This document shows positions 8,280-16,595 of a DNA stretch of 47,146 bases, piece by piece. The notes under the pieces are model-generated. The model worked only from the letters and a program-made list of their open reading frames with translations, was not told the DNA's origin and did no database searches. The position numbers and the translations under genes were made by a program. Position 1 is the stretch's first letter. Each line of letters begins with the position of its first letter. This DNA comes from Nitrospirota bacterium (lineage in GTDB: Bacteria > Nitrospirota > Nitrospiria > SBBL01 > JAADHI01). The stretch covers positions 1 to 47,146 of the forward strand of contig JAJDBT010000102.1 in assembly GCA_029261215.1 (NCBI GenBank), read 5' to 3'.

Positions 8280-9860
8280 TTATTGTTTGAAAAGCACAAG
8301 ATTGTTCAGATAAGCCAGGAGATCTTTTTGAGCATGGGTCGGAAGGTTCAGGAATTTTCCTCTGGAATTGCTCGCTTCTCCGCCATGTTCCAGAATGGCC
8401 TCTGTCAGGGTTGTGGCCCTTCCGTCATGAAGATAAGGCGCTGTAGAACCCACACCCCACAGGTTTTCAGTCAAAAATACTGAAGACCCATTGCCTGCCT
8501 CGTCAATCGATTCCGCCAAACCGGGTCCCATATCATGCCATTTTAAATCACCGAAGAGTCGAATGATGGCGCGGCCATTGTTATCGGTTTCAAAGTTGCC
8601 CAAATGGAAAATCACATTGCCAGCGGTATCTGTGATGATGTTGTCGGGCAGATCCTGGGTCAGATCAAATGTAACCGCCAGACTCGGGTCCACGCCACGT
8701 GCAACCGGGTCTTGTCCTGCGGGAAAGACAAGATCCCGATAGTTCGGGTTTTGGCTCGGCTCACTGAAGACGGGATTTATAACCTTCAACTGGGATGTGT
8801 GGCAGGTGTTGCATTTTGCCTGTTGGAATCTTTGTTCTCCATTGTTTATTGCATCCAGTTCGCCTTGGGTCAAGGGTGCAATGAGTCCAAGCGCGGCAAG
8901 CTCAACGCGGGTAGTCGGGCGCGGTTGAGCGGCATTGTAAATGGCCATAGCCGTTTGGTCTCCGACGGTCATTTCATCAACGACACCATCAAAATCTCCA
9001 TCCACCCCGTCACCGGTAATTTCCACAGGCTGCATACCCAGTTCATTGTGGGATGCCCCGCGATTAAAATCACGGACTGTTGCGACTGAGCCCTTCCATT
9101 GATAAGGGCGCACAATGAGGTCTTCTGAAACGTCTTCCACTTTGGAGGTATCGAGTACCCCGTTTTTGTCGGCTGAAATTTCACCGAAGCTCACGCCTTT
9201 GGCGATCAGCGCGGCACTGATCTTTTTTTCCTGGGCGATTGCCGTGTTCACGACATCTTCACGGATGGTATGAAGTTTTTCGGTCATTTCTTCAGCGAGT
9301 TTTTGTAGGGCGCCCAGACCAAAAAGGTGAGGTGCATTCCGGCTGATAAAAAAGCCGGGGCTGCCGCTGTGCTGGGGATCTCTTACTGCATTTCCGGCGG
9401 TAGGTCCGGCTCCATCACTAAAGGGTCGTACATGACAATCATTACAGGATTCTGCATTGGGTCCTGTGGCGCGTGCAGGTATATGTTGCGCCCATTCCCC
9501 AAAGCCGTTCAGGTCGGCACGAGGGACACGGCTGAAACGCTGACCGTTTCCAACATTGGCACCCACACCATCCAGGGCATTAAATTGTGTCTCAAAAAGT
9601 TCATCTCCGAGGTGAAAGGCTTCGAGGAAGGCTGCCTCATGCTGGCCGTTTTGCACGAGGTTTTTCAGTACGAGCTGATCAACATGTTCAGCTTTTGGCT
9701 GGTGAAGTGTGCCGACGAGACTCAGATCTGTGTCAATGGCCATTGCGGGCATAGTACTGATGAAGACGAGCGAAAGTGGTAATCCAAAGTGTGCTACCCA
9801 GGGATGATGCGTCGTAGTGCCTTTTTTTTCATATTTTGTCCTCTCTAGAATGGTTGACAA
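8280..9860 (-). CDS. Diheme c-type cytochrome, DHOR/DUF1111-like peroxidase family
   Basis: 526 residues from TTG 9860. Two heme c motifs, CNDCH (139-143) and CNTCH (350-354), plus the family ending YLHDGRATTLTEAILEHGGEA, place it among MauG/CcpA-like diheme oxidoreductases (DUF1111, thiol oxidoreductase group). A hydrophobic segment ending AMA near residue 41 suggests export, as heme c attachment requires. A DGVDGDFDG stretch (284-292) resembles a calcium loop. The start is problematic. The best Shine-Dalgarno (GAGAGGA) precedes ATG 9832, but that ATG is one base out of frame because an A8 run follows it; a ninth A would give an ideal signal peptide. TTG 9860 is in frame but has a weak ribosome site. 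The exact reduced substrate is unknown. Confidence 0.8.
   Translation of the reverse strand: MSTILERTKYEKKGTTTHHPWVAHFGLPLSLVFISTMPAMAIDTDLSLVGTLHQPKAEHVDQLVLKNLVQNGQHEAAFLEAFHLGDELFETQFNALDGVGANVGNGQRFSRVPRADLNGFGEWAQHIPARATGPNAESCNDCHVRPFSDGAGPTAGNAVRDPQHSGSPGFFISRNAPHLFGLGALQKLAEEMTEKLHTIREDVVNTAIAQEKKISAALIAKGVSFGEISADKNGVLDTSKVEDVSEDLIVRPYQWKGSVATVRDFNRGASHNELGMQPVEITGDGVDGDFDGVVDEMTVGDQTAMAIYNAAQPRPTTRVELAALGLIAPLTQGELDAINNGEQRFQQAKCNTCHTSQLKVINPVFSEPSQNPNYRDLVFPAGQDPVARGVDPSLAVTFDLTQDLPDNIITDTAGNVIFHLGNFETDNNGRAIIRLFGDLKWHDMGPGLAESIDEAGNGSSVFLTENLWGVGSTAPYLHDGRATTLTEAILEHGGEASNSRGKFLNLPTHAQKDLLAYLNNLVLFKQ
9822..9829 (-). repeat. A8 homopolymer just after the best start codon of the cytochrome gene
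   Basis: Eight A (minus strand) directly follow ATG 9832. With eight, that ATG reads 12 codons to a stop (MKKKALRRIIPG); with nine it enters the cytochrome frame. This is a candidate slippage site or a sequence error. Confidence 0.6.
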
Positions 9861-10094
9861 TCAATATGGTGAATATGAGTGATCTGCCTGCTTAAGGTGT
9901 TATGAGTCAGCCACAAATCCCCCCTTATTTAAAGCTGATACAGTTGATCAATTCAATTTGGTGCCAAGTAAGGTGTTTTTTCAGGATGTAAATAGATGAG
10001 TTGAACGCAAAGATTTCATTCTCAACGGTTCAAATATAACAAGGATGTCTTATTTGTCAAAAATATGGATTATTTGTTATTTTAAATGGAAAAA

Positions 10095-10103
10095 GGGGGG
10101 GGG
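10095..10103 (-). repeat. C9 homopolymer after the YehS-like gene
   Basis: Nine G on the plus strand, 3 bases beyond the stop codon of the minus-strand YehS-like gene. Length changes here would not alter that protein. Confidence 0.6.
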
Positions 10104-10105
10104 CT

Positions 10106-10606
10106 TTAAGGTTTCTGAGCGTCTTGATCGTGGGTATTCAGATGGGCATGATCACGATATTTTACCTGTAGTCCTTTTAGAAAATTGCGCAAAATCTGGT
10201 CTTTGCACTCACGGTAGTGCTTGTGACCTGGTTTTCGAAAAAACGCACTGAGTTCGGGTTTGCTCATCCGTAAATTGGCCAAGGTCATGATTTCCAGGAC
10301 ATCTTCCGCTTTCAGATTTAATGCGATTTTTAATTTAGTGAAGATGATATTGTTTGTTAAACGCTTCTCAGGCACAGGCGCTGGGCCTTCTTTTTTACCG
10401 CGTTTATGGTGAATGAAACCATTGAGGAAGGTTGCAAGCAGGACGTCACTGCATTTTTGATAGGCTGGGTCATCCTCTTTTTTCAAAAAATCGCTAATCT
10501 GAGCTCGTGTGGCCTCATAATTCGCCAAACGAAAGATCGTCATCATCGTCGAATCATCAAAGTCAAAAATATAGCGGGCACGGCGTAATATGTCGTTATT
10601 GATCAT
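10106..10606 (-). CDS. yehS: YehS-like DUF1456 protein
   Basis: 166 residues made of two similar helical halves (about 1-70 and 85-150). Each half has a YIFDFDD/LKAEDVLEI-type opening and a DFLKKEDDPAY or AFFRKPGHKHY block, the tandem DUF1456 arrangement of Escherichia coli YehS. The biochemical role is unknown. The tail after residue 150 is histidine and aspartate rich. It is monocistronic on the minus strand, with ATG start preceded by AGCAGGA. Confidence 0.85.
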   Translation of the reverse strand: MINNDILRRARYIFDFDDSTMMTIFRLANYEATRAQISDFLKKEDDPAYQKCSDVLLATFLNGFIHHKRGKKEGPAPVPEKRLTNNIIFTKLKIALNLKAEDVLEIMTLANLRMSKPELSAFFRKPGHKHYRECKDQILRNFLKGLQVKYRDHAHLNTHDQDAQKP

Positions 10607-10773
10607 CAGTGAATCCTGCTTTCATTTGTTCTGTTTTTCCAATGAAGGATAGAAAATACCTCATTCAGTTTCTGGATAGTAAAGAATTGGCTTGCAGATA
10701 GCAATGTATTCGTTGTGCCTTGCTTCTTGAACCTGTTTTGTTTTCTCACCCCATATCTTGTGTTTCAAAAATG

Positions 10774-10810
10774 GTCACCACAATGCACAATATAAGTGCA
10801 TTGTGGTGAC
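10774..10810. repeat. Perfect 15-bp inverted repeat with 7-base loop
   Basis: GTCACCACAATGCAC, loop AATATAA, then the exact complement GTGCATTGTGGTGAC. There is no following T run on either strand, so it is not a standard terminator. It could be a regulator operator, a recombinase site or an RNA hairpin. Confidence 0.85.
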
Positions 10811-10849
10811 GGCCTTGTCCTGGCAGTTTGATCCGTCAAGATAAACCGC

Positions 10850-10883
10850 TTATCCACAGGATATCCTTTTCTGTTGTGGGTAA
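10850..10883. promoter_or_regulatory. Pair of DnaA-box-like sites
   Basis: TTATCCACA at 10850-10858 equals the DnaA box consensus. The inverted TGTGGGTAA at 10875-10883 reads TTACCCACA on the minus strand, one mismatch. Such 9-mers also occur by chance, so only the pairing makes them notable. Confidence 0.35.
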
Positions 10884-11044
10884 CGCACAAGTTTCGGCGT
10901 CTTTCAAAAAGCATCTGTCTGTATTCATCTAAGCAGACACTTCCAATCCTTTGTTTTGATGTTTAAAAGTGGAGCTGACCCGCGCGGCCGTGCAAGATTT
11001 AGATGAGCTGTTAGACTTGCAATAATTTCTATCAGGATGCGTCA

Positions 11045-12139
11045 ATGCAAAAAATCAATGTTTCAGCTCAGGTGCAAGATGCAAAAAGCGCTTTTTCAAA
11101 CAAGCCTTCTCTTTCTCTAAGAATAGGGGAGGTCCTTGATGGAAAGGTCTTACAGGTTCTTTCTTCCAAAATGGTCATGATTCAATTTAAAAATCAGGTG
11201 ATTGAAGCGAGAACAGAAATGCCGCTTAAGGTAGGGGCGCTTGCGCGTTTTGAAGTGTTATCGACGGAGGGAGAAATTCGCTTGAAACGACTTCCGTCTC
11301 CCAGCAAAGCGGAAGCAGTGATGGCGAAGGCACTTCAAAATCTACAAGGCAGTGCGCGGAGTCATTCAGAAATTTATCGGGCATTTTCGCAATTGAAAAA
11401 TCTGCCAGAGGCCATTCTATCGATGCTTCCAGACTTCTCGATTTTAAATCATCTGACACAAGGACCAGGTCTTTTATCGGGTGAAACATTACGCGCTTTA
11501 CTCGAAGCCTCTGGTCTGACCTTTGAAAATAAATTGAAAAAATACATTCTAAATGCTGATCCTGACATGACGGATGAGGTTGATTTGCAAAAGACCTTTT
11601 CGAGTATGCTTCAGAGCGATTTAAAAGGAACCTTGCTCAAGATGAAAAGCCAACTCAAAGAACAGGTCTTGCTTGATGTCTTGACGCAGCACAAGGTGAA
11701 GCCCTCTGTTTTAAATGAAGCGATAGAGACACTGCTTTTTGAAATTGGCACACAACAACTGCAATCAAAGTTAAACCACAGCCGTCAATTTTTTATTCCT
11801 TTTCTCTGGGAGGGTTTAAAGGATGGGAAACTGGTTTTTAGAAAATCCGGGGGAGAGTGTGCTTTAGGGCAGAGAAAAAAACCTGATTCCTGTGTGATTC
11901 ATCTCGAACTCGAAAAAGCCGGAAAAATAAGGACGCAGGTTCAGTTAATCTCTGGGCAGTTTCATATTGATTTTGTCGCTGACAATGCTCAATTGACCAG
12001 ACTGCTTCATGAGGGCTCGGAAACACTGAGGGCGCAATTTAAGAAAGCAGGTTTGAAGTGGGGCGATATGAGTGTGCGTCATCAAAAAAACATCGATTTT
12101 GATCGGCCTGTGAAGGAAGGCATTGACACTCAAGCATGA
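11045..12139 (+). CDS. fliK: FliK-like flagellar hook-length control protein
   Basis: 364 residues. The C-terminal part (about 270-350: a LELEKAGKIRTQVQLISGQFHI strand region, FVADNAQLTRLL, LRAQFKKAGLKWGDMSV) matches the FliK C-terminal domain, which acts on FlhB to switch flagellar export from hook to filament proteins. The N-terminal part (about 25-85) is a small beta-rich domain, and the middle is helical and variable, as usual. It overlaps the downstream FlhX gene by four bases (ATGA), which strongly supports the assignment. No other flagellar genes are in the window. Confidence 0.75.
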   Translation: MQKINVSAQVQDAKSAFSNKPSLSLRIGEVLDGKVLQVLSSKMVMIQFKNQVIEARTEMPLKVGALARFEVLSTEGEIRLKRLPSPSKAEAVMAKALQNLQGSARSHSEIYRAFSQLKNLPEAILSMLPDFSILNHLTQGPGLLSGETLRALLEASGLTFENKLKKYILNADPDMTDEVDLQKTFSSMLQSDLKGTLLKMKSQLKEQVLLDVLTQHKVKPSVLNEAIETLLFEIGTQQLQSKLNHSRQFFIPFLWEGLKDGKLVFRKSGGECALGQRKKPDSCVIHLELEKAGKIRTQVQLISGQFHIDFVADNAQLTRLLHEGSETLRAQFKKAGLKWGDMSVRHQKNIDFDRPVKEGIDTQA

Positions 12140-12399
12140 ACGAAAAACAAAAAAAGGCCTTGGCGCTTGAATACAAACATGGGTTTGATGCGGCCCCCCG
12201 TGTTTTAGCAAAGGGGACGGGTCATATTGCAGAAGAAATACTTGCCATCGCCCGCAGAGAAGGCATTGCGATTCATGAAGACAAGGACATGATCGAAATC
12301 ATGTCTACGCTGGATTTGAACGACTATATTCCCCCTGAGCTCTATCGGGCCGTGGCAGAAGTGTTGGTTTTTATCTATGCGGCCAAGGGCCGACGATAA
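12136..12399 (+). CDS. FlhX, stand-alone FlhB C-terminal domain
   Basis: 87 residues equal to the cytoplasmic C-terminal region of FlhB/EscU export gate proteins: ALALEYKHGFDAAPRVLAKG, IARREGIAIHEDKDMI and IPPELYRAVAEVLVFIY. The family's autocleavage NPTH site is absent and there is no membrane part. Such FlhX proteins are often encoded next to fliK, as here, and can substitute for part of FlhB in substrate switching. The start codon overlaps the fliK stop. Confidence 0.85.
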   Translation: MNEKQKKALALEYKHGFDAAPRVLAKGTGHIAEEILAIARREGIAIHEDKDMIEIMSTLDLNDYIPPELYRAVAEVLVFIYAAKGRR

Positions 12400-12460
12400 G
12401 AGTAAAGCCTCATGTTTTTATCATATTTCCATAAAAACCTGACCTCCGGCATGGCTTGTT

Positions 12461-13561
12461 TTGAAACCTGTCCCCAGGAACATTCAGCGGTTTTCTATTC
12501 TAGAAAAACGCGGTCAGTCCCAATTCTTAAGGCGCTTGAGTAGAAAGGGTTTTGTAGGCCAAGGCCCAAAGGGCTATGATGTCTCAAGGGTTTTCGGGGA
12601 CGGGGCGTGTACTTTGTATAAAACAGCGTATTGGATCGTGGTGTTGATGTGTTCTTTTTTCATGCTTCTTCCTTCTGTGAAGGCGGAGCGTATTGAGCAT
12701 GAGGACCTCATTGTTGAATTTGACCCACCTTTACAGAAAGCAGTCGAAGAGGTTATCGCAATCTATCCAGAACTCAAAATGGCCCTTGAACGTGTTTTTG
12801 AATGGCCTTTGGATTTTAAACCGAAAATCATCCTCACCCTTCGCCGTGAAGACTTCCCACACTTGTCGGCGAGCCCCTTGGTTTTGGCTTATGCCCAGCC
12901 TCAAAATAATCTGATCGTGATGGATTATTCAAAAATGACAACCGATCCCTTTACATTCAAAGCGACCTTAAAACATGAGTTAAGCCATCTCTTGCTTCAT
13001 CACCATATCAAGGAGGAGTATCTGCCCAAGTGGCTTGATGAAGGATTGGCGCAATGGGTAAGTGGGGGGATCTCAGAGATTCTCATGGGTGGCAAGGGCA
13101 TTGCGCTTAAACAGGCCGATCTCAGGGGAGACCTCATTCCCTTAACGTCTTTGGTGCAGACCTTTCCAAGCGTAGAAAAAGCGCGTTTACTTGCTTACGC
13201 AGAGTCTAAAAGCGTGGTCGAATTCATCGATACCGCATTTGGAAGCGGCGGCATCCGGGCGATATTGGCACATCTGAAAGCAGGTGAAGACATTGATGCG
13301 GCCCTTCAAAAAGGGCTTTCCATTTCAATGGAGACCCTTGAAGCACGGTGGCGGGCCGATCTCGGTGACCAGATTACCTGGTTTGCCTATTTTGGCGACA
13401 ACCTTGTCTTAATTCTTTTTTCATTTGGGGGCTTGCTGACGATCTATGGGTTTATCCATTTGCTCATTCGGAAAAAGCGATATCGGGAAAAAGAAGAGGA
13501 AGAGGAAATTTTAAAAAAACTGTTTGAAAATTTTCATGACCATAAGAATAAACGGCCATAA
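12461..13561 (+). CDS. Membrane-anchored gluzincin-type metallopeptidase
   Basis: 366 residues from TTG 12461. The zinc motif HELSH (172-176) plus E194 in WLDEGLAQW is the gluzincin (peptidase MA) pattern. A hydrophobic segment at about 56-75 ending SVKA looks like a signal peptide, and a second at about 325-350 (NLVLILFSFGGLLTIYGFI) is followed by a very basic and acidic tail. The catalytic domain is therefore probably periplasmic and tethered. Because the signal-like segment lies 55 residues in, the true start may be TTG 12614. Substrate unknown. It starts 61 bases after flhX on the same strand. Confidence 0.75.
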   Translation: MKPVPRNIQRFSILEKRGQSQFLRRLSRKGFVGQGPKGYDVSRVFGDGACTLYKTAYWIVVLMCSFFMLLPSVKAERIEHEDLIVEFDPPLQKAVEEVIAIYPELKMALERVFEWPLDFKPKIILTLRREDFPHLSASPLVLAYAQPQNNLIVMDYSKMTTDPFTFKATLKHELSHLLLHHHIKEEYLPKWLDEGLAQWVSGGISEILMGGKGIALKQADLRGDLIPLTSLVQTFPSVEKARLLAYAESKSVVEFIDTAFGSGGIRAILAHLKAGEDIDAALQKGLSISMETLEARWRADLGDQITWFAYFGDNLVLILFSFGGLLTIYGFIHLLIRKKRYREKEEEEEILKKLFENFHDHKNKRP

Positions 13562-13811
13562 ATCTGGAGGCAATCAAAGCAAAAACCACATGGGATACAA
13601 AGGTCTGAAGCGTGGGCGAATTTTGAGGGGGATGGACGGTTTCGGGGCGGCATGGGATCCGATGGTCTTTTGGGCTGCCCGAACATTTTCATTTGGAACC
13701 GTATGAAATTGATGGAGGGTACGACCCTTTATCTTTTTCTTTAAATCTTTGTCTCTCGTTGTGAGACAATACGATTCATCGGCACTAAAGTTGTTCCAGG
13801 TTAAGGAGTAA
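13562..13811. other. Intergenic region
   Basis: 250 bases with no convincing gene. It shows an imperfect hairpin near 13639-13684 (GTTTCGGGGCGGC against GCTGCCCGAAC) and a small GTCTC/GAGAC repeat near 13751. AAGGAG at 13803 is the ribosome site of the next gene. Confidence 0.3.
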
Positions 13812-14279
13812 ATGGCCCGAAAACATTTAAAATATACGCCGCCATCGCAGGGAAAACGGTTTTTTTACGACCTCTTTATTTTTATTGGAGGCATCGAAGC
13901 GACCTTGTCTCTGGTTTTTCTGGGGCTGAAGCTCAACGAATTGTTGTTGGGCAGACGCGTTTCAGAAGCACCCTTGTTTGCGCTTTGGGTTTTTAACATG
14001 GTCTTGTATGTGATAGAGGGTGTGATCCTTTTTATCCTCTTTCAGTTGATACTGCTTGGCCTGCGGAAGGTGTGGCCTCGATTGAATGCTTCGGATCTTG
14101 CTCTTGCGATCTTTTTTCCCTTTTTGGGAATCTTGAGTGATCTTTTTATTTTCTCACCCCAACGCAATTTTATGAACTGGCTTCAGCCTCCCTTCACAAC
14201 GGTTCCAGCGATGATCGTTTCTCTGGCGCTTGTTTTTGGTATGGCTTATTTTTCGCAATTAGAGTCAGAAGCGATGTGA
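13812..14279 (+). CDS. Hypothetical four-helix membrane protein
   Basis: 155 residues, not recognised. A basic, hydrophilic start (MARKHLKYTPPSQGKRF) precedes four hydrophobic segments at about 21-45, 56-80, 90-113 and 130-148, so it is an inner-membrane protein with both ends probably cytoplasmic. AAGGAG lies 5 bases before ATG. It is flanked by the peptidase and YaeQ genes on the same strand with gaps of 150-250 bases, so an operon is uncertain. Confidence 0.7.
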   Translation: MARKHLKYTPPSQGKRFFYDLFIFIGGIEATLSLVFLGLKLNELLLGRRVSEAPLFALWVFNMVLYVIEGVILFILFQLILLGLRKVWPRLNASDLALAIFFPFLGILSDLFIFSPQRNFMNWLQPPFTTVPAMIVSLALVFGMAYFSQLESEAM

Positions 14280-14430
14280 AAAGAGGACATCGGGCTTCAT
14301 AACAGCGCCCGATGGCTCCCTCGCGGTCACGGGTATTCGCACCTTCTGTTTTTCATTATCCCATTCGAGGGGCCTGCATTTTGTCGCCTTATATTTTTTA
14401 CGTGCTTAACAAAAGAATAGGACCTGCTTT

Positions 14431-14967
14431 GTGTCATTAAAACCGACGATTTATAAAATGAAAATTGCCCTCTCTAATATCAACCGGGCCTATTATGACA
14501 CGCTTAACTTTACAATTGCCCAGCACCCTTCTGAAACACCAGAGCGCATGATGGTGCGTGTGCTGGCCTTTTGTTTGAATTCCCAGGAAGACCTTGTTTT
14601 TACGAACGGACTGAGCGCTGTGGACGAACCCGATATTTGGGCGCGCACCCTGGACGATCAAATTTCATTATGGATTGATGTGGGGGAGCCCAGTCTTGAA
14701 CGCATCAAAAAGGCCGTGCGGCTTTCGCCCGTCGTGAAGATCTATAGTTTTAATTCAAAGTCGGACAAATGGTGGACAGAAGGCAGCAGAAAGTTCAAAG
14801 CCCTGAAGGCGTCAATTATTCAGTTTCAGTGGGAGAGTATCGAAAGAATGGCGGAGCTGGTGGCGCGTCGCATGGATCTTTCTGTCACCATCACAGACGG
14901 CATGGCCTATGTCGCCACTGACTCAGACGAATGTGAGGTCTTTTGGTCGATCCTGCAAGGTGAGTAG
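14431..14967 (+). CDS. yaeQ: YaeQ family protein
   Basis: 178 residues matching YaeQ, a PD-(D/E)xK-like fold: MSLKPTIYKMKIALSNINRAYYDTL at the start (known YaeQ begins similarly), ERMMVRVLAFCL, DEPDIWARTLDDQISLWIDVGEP and YSFNSKSDKWW. The start is GTG 14431. In Escherichia coli the gene was once linked to RfaH-type suppression; its true function is unresolved. The C-terminal part (VTITDGMAYVATDSDECEV) is complete. Confidence 0.9.
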   Translation: MSLKPTIYKMKIALSNINRAYYDTLNFTIAQHPSETPERMMVRVLAFCLNSQEDLVFTNGLSAVDEPDIWARTLDDQISLWIDVGEPSLERIKKAVRLSPVVKIYSFNSKSDKWWTEGSRKFKALKASIIQFQWESIERMAELVARRMDLSVTITDGMAYVATDSDECEVFWSILQGE

Positions 14968-15392
14968 CGTCTGAATCTTATTCTAACTTAATGCTTTCGC
15001 AAATATTTTTCAAAATTTCACTCTGTATTTTTAGATTTGAACCAAGCATTCTTTAAAAAAGATACTTCAAAAAAGGCAAATCCACTCGGCTGTTTTTTAT
15101 CATCCCTTTAAGAACATATGGACTCCTTGCTAGAATAAGCGCCATAGACGCCAAAGCGAAATAATAAAACGATTTAACCGTTTCCCCTGGGTTTTTGGGA
15201 TGGTACTTCTTAAGATAAATCCCCATTTTTTAAAAAGACAAGAGATTGTCGTTTGTAAGCTCGCCATCAATACTCGCGACAATGTATAAACACCTCTGAA
15301 AAATAAAAAGGAGAGATTCTGAAACGAATCTCTCCTTTTTATTTAATCCACAATTTTTTGGGTTCGATTTAAATTATTCGAGAATGGGGCAA
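14968..15392. other. Intergenic region with bidirectional terminator
   Basis: 425 bases between convergent genes. Apart from the terminator at 15305-15340, I see only AT-rich, non-coding sequence. Confidence 0.4.
15305..15340. terminator. Bidirectional intrinsic terminator
   Basis: Perfect 15-bp stem AAAAAGGAGAGATTC / GAATCTCTCCTTTTT with a TGAAAC loop; the flanking A and T runs let it work on both strands. It serves the lysine-rich gene (minus) and possibly yaeQ (plus). Confidence 0.9.
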
Positions 15393-15497
15393 CTACGCCT
15401 TCTTTTCTTTTTTCAACTTTCGTTTTTCCTTTAAATTAAGCTTGGGTTTCGTCTTTGGTTCCTTTTTCCCTTTGTCTTTTTTCCCTTTTTCGCCCAT
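15393..15497 (-). CDS. Small lysine-rich protein (34 residues)
   Basis: Starts MGEKGKKDKGKKE and ends KRKLKKEKKA; about half the residues are lysine. I chose ATG 15497 because AAGGAG lies 8 bases upstream; the open frame extends 26 codons further without such a site. Similar tiny basic proteins with a LKEKRKxKKEKK ending occur widely in bacteria without known function. Its charge suggests nucleic acid or ribosome binding, which is an inference. A strong terminator follows. Confidence 0.6.
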   Translation of the reverse strand: MGEKGKKDKGKKEPKTKPKLNLKEKRKLKKEKKA

Positions 15498-15620
15498 ATC
15501 TGTTTCTCCTTGTTTGAATGTTTGTGTGTCCGTGAAATCGTCTTTTTTTTCTAGATATGAGGGTGTGCCATTCAATCCAGGGCTGGCACGGTCAATGCCT
15601 GGCGATAAATGGCCTTTTTT

Positions 15621-16109
15621 TCACTGTATTACCCGATACTCTTCTCTCAAGGCTTTTCTTGACGCCCTGTCTACAAGGGTGAACATCTGATCAATCTGAT
15701 CTTTTTGAGTCGAGACCTGATGTCCATTCACTTTAATAAATTCACAATTTAAGTCATCGGTCATTCTATAAAATTCCTGATACAATTCATAGAGGTGAAG
15801 GGGCTTATTTTTCTTTGAGCGATACTCACTTGCTTCAAGCCGATCACGTCTTTCTTGCAAACCCATGATGTTTTGAGAGTCTGTATACACCGTTAGCCGA
15901 TTTCCCCGGCATTGAATGTCCTCCAGCGCCCATAATAAAGTCTGCAATTCCAGCTTTGATGAAGACGTTTCTTCAAACCGCTTCACTTGCACGTGCTGCT
16001 TCAAGACATCCACAGAAGGATGCGCTTCGGGCACAATGAGGTAAGCGCCATATCCAATATGCGTTTGCGTATTGACGCTGCCGTCTGTGAATACGCTTAG
16101 TGGAGGCAC
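15621..16109 (-). CDS. Ribonuclease HI family protein
   Basis: 162 residues with the four acidic active-site residues of RNase HI: D9 in FTDGS, E54 in SSSKLEL, D77 in YTDSQ and D147 in VDRASR, plus the histidine of VNGHQ (H130). It cleaves RNA in RNA-DNA hybrids. It diverges from the Escherichia coli enzyme by a longer 80-110 segment and lacks the WxxG of classic RnhA, so it may be a diverged paralogue. It is a single gene. Confidence 0.85.
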   Translation of the reverse strand: MPPLSVFTDGSVNTQTHIGYGAYLIVPEAHPSVDVLKQHVQVKRFEETSSSKLELQTLLWALEDIQCRGNRLTVYTDSQNIMGLQERRDRLEASEYRSKKNKPLHLYELYQEFYRMTDDLNCEFIKVNGHQVSTQKDQIDQMFTLVDRASRKALREEYRVIQ

Positions 16110-16328
16110 TTAATGACGTCTGGAATGATAAGGGGGCATGTGATGGTTGAAAAAAGGGGACTTGAAGGCTCGGATTCAGGGTTTGAACCTAATCGCTGAA
16201 ATCCAAATGATTTTTTGCGCTTAGGTGTTTTAAAAACCATTTCCCCCATCAGGCAATGAGATGAGATCATCCGCTCAGGATGACGCCGGAAATTGAAGCG
16301 CCACCCTGAGCGAATACGTGTTTGGTGT

Positions 16329-16595
16329 TTATTTCTTATGTTCCATGACTTTAATCCAGTTTGCATGGCCTTTGCTGGTCACATCGGCCGAAACCATGGC
16401 ACCCACTTTGATCTCGCCTTCTTTTTTTGTGCCTGCGGGATCAACGTGAACGGTCTTCTCTCCGTCACTTGTTTTGATAGTCACCATGGCGCCTTTGATT
16501 TTGGTGATTTCACCCATGGTGTTCCCTGATCCTGCAATGGCGATTCCTGTAAATAACAAGACTGCTGCAATCATCCCTACGATCTTTCTTTTCAT
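16329..16595 (-). CDS. Small exported beta-rich protein
   Basis: 88 residues. ATG 16595 has AGGGAGGT 6 bases upstream. Signal peptide MKRKIVGMIAAVLLFTGIAIA, then repeated short strands (MGEITKIKGAMVTIKTSDGEKTVHVD, KVGAMVSADVTSKGHA) that suggest an OB-like or DUF5666-like barrel. Likely periplasmic. Function unknown; I know of similar small secreted proteins but no assigned role. Confidence 0.7.
   Translation of the reverse strand: MKRKIVGMIAAVLLFTGIAIAGSGNTMGEITKIKGAMVTIKTSDGEKTVHVDPAGTKKEGEIKVGAMVSADVTSKGHANWIKVMEHKK

Larger units (their letters stand above)
10607..11044. other. 438-base intergenic region with palindrome and DnaA-box-like sites
   Basis: Lies between the divergent yehS-like and FliK-like genes. 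It holds a perfect 15-bp palindrome and two DnaA-box-like 9-mers, listed separately. At 10969-11025 a GTG reads an 18-codon frame (VELTRAAVQDLDELLDLQ) ending just before the FliK-like gene. It could be the remnant of an upstream flagellar gene or chance. Confidence 0.5.

Noticed and set aside
10850-10858. DnaA box as evidence of a chromosome origin
   Set aside because: Only two boxes, no dnaA/dnaN, no AT-rich unwinding region; kept only as a minor regulatory note.
13524-13706. Open frame overlapping the end of the peptidase gene
   Set aside because: Overlaps the peptidase for 38 bases in another frame, weak start context, and reads as low-complexity basic sequence.
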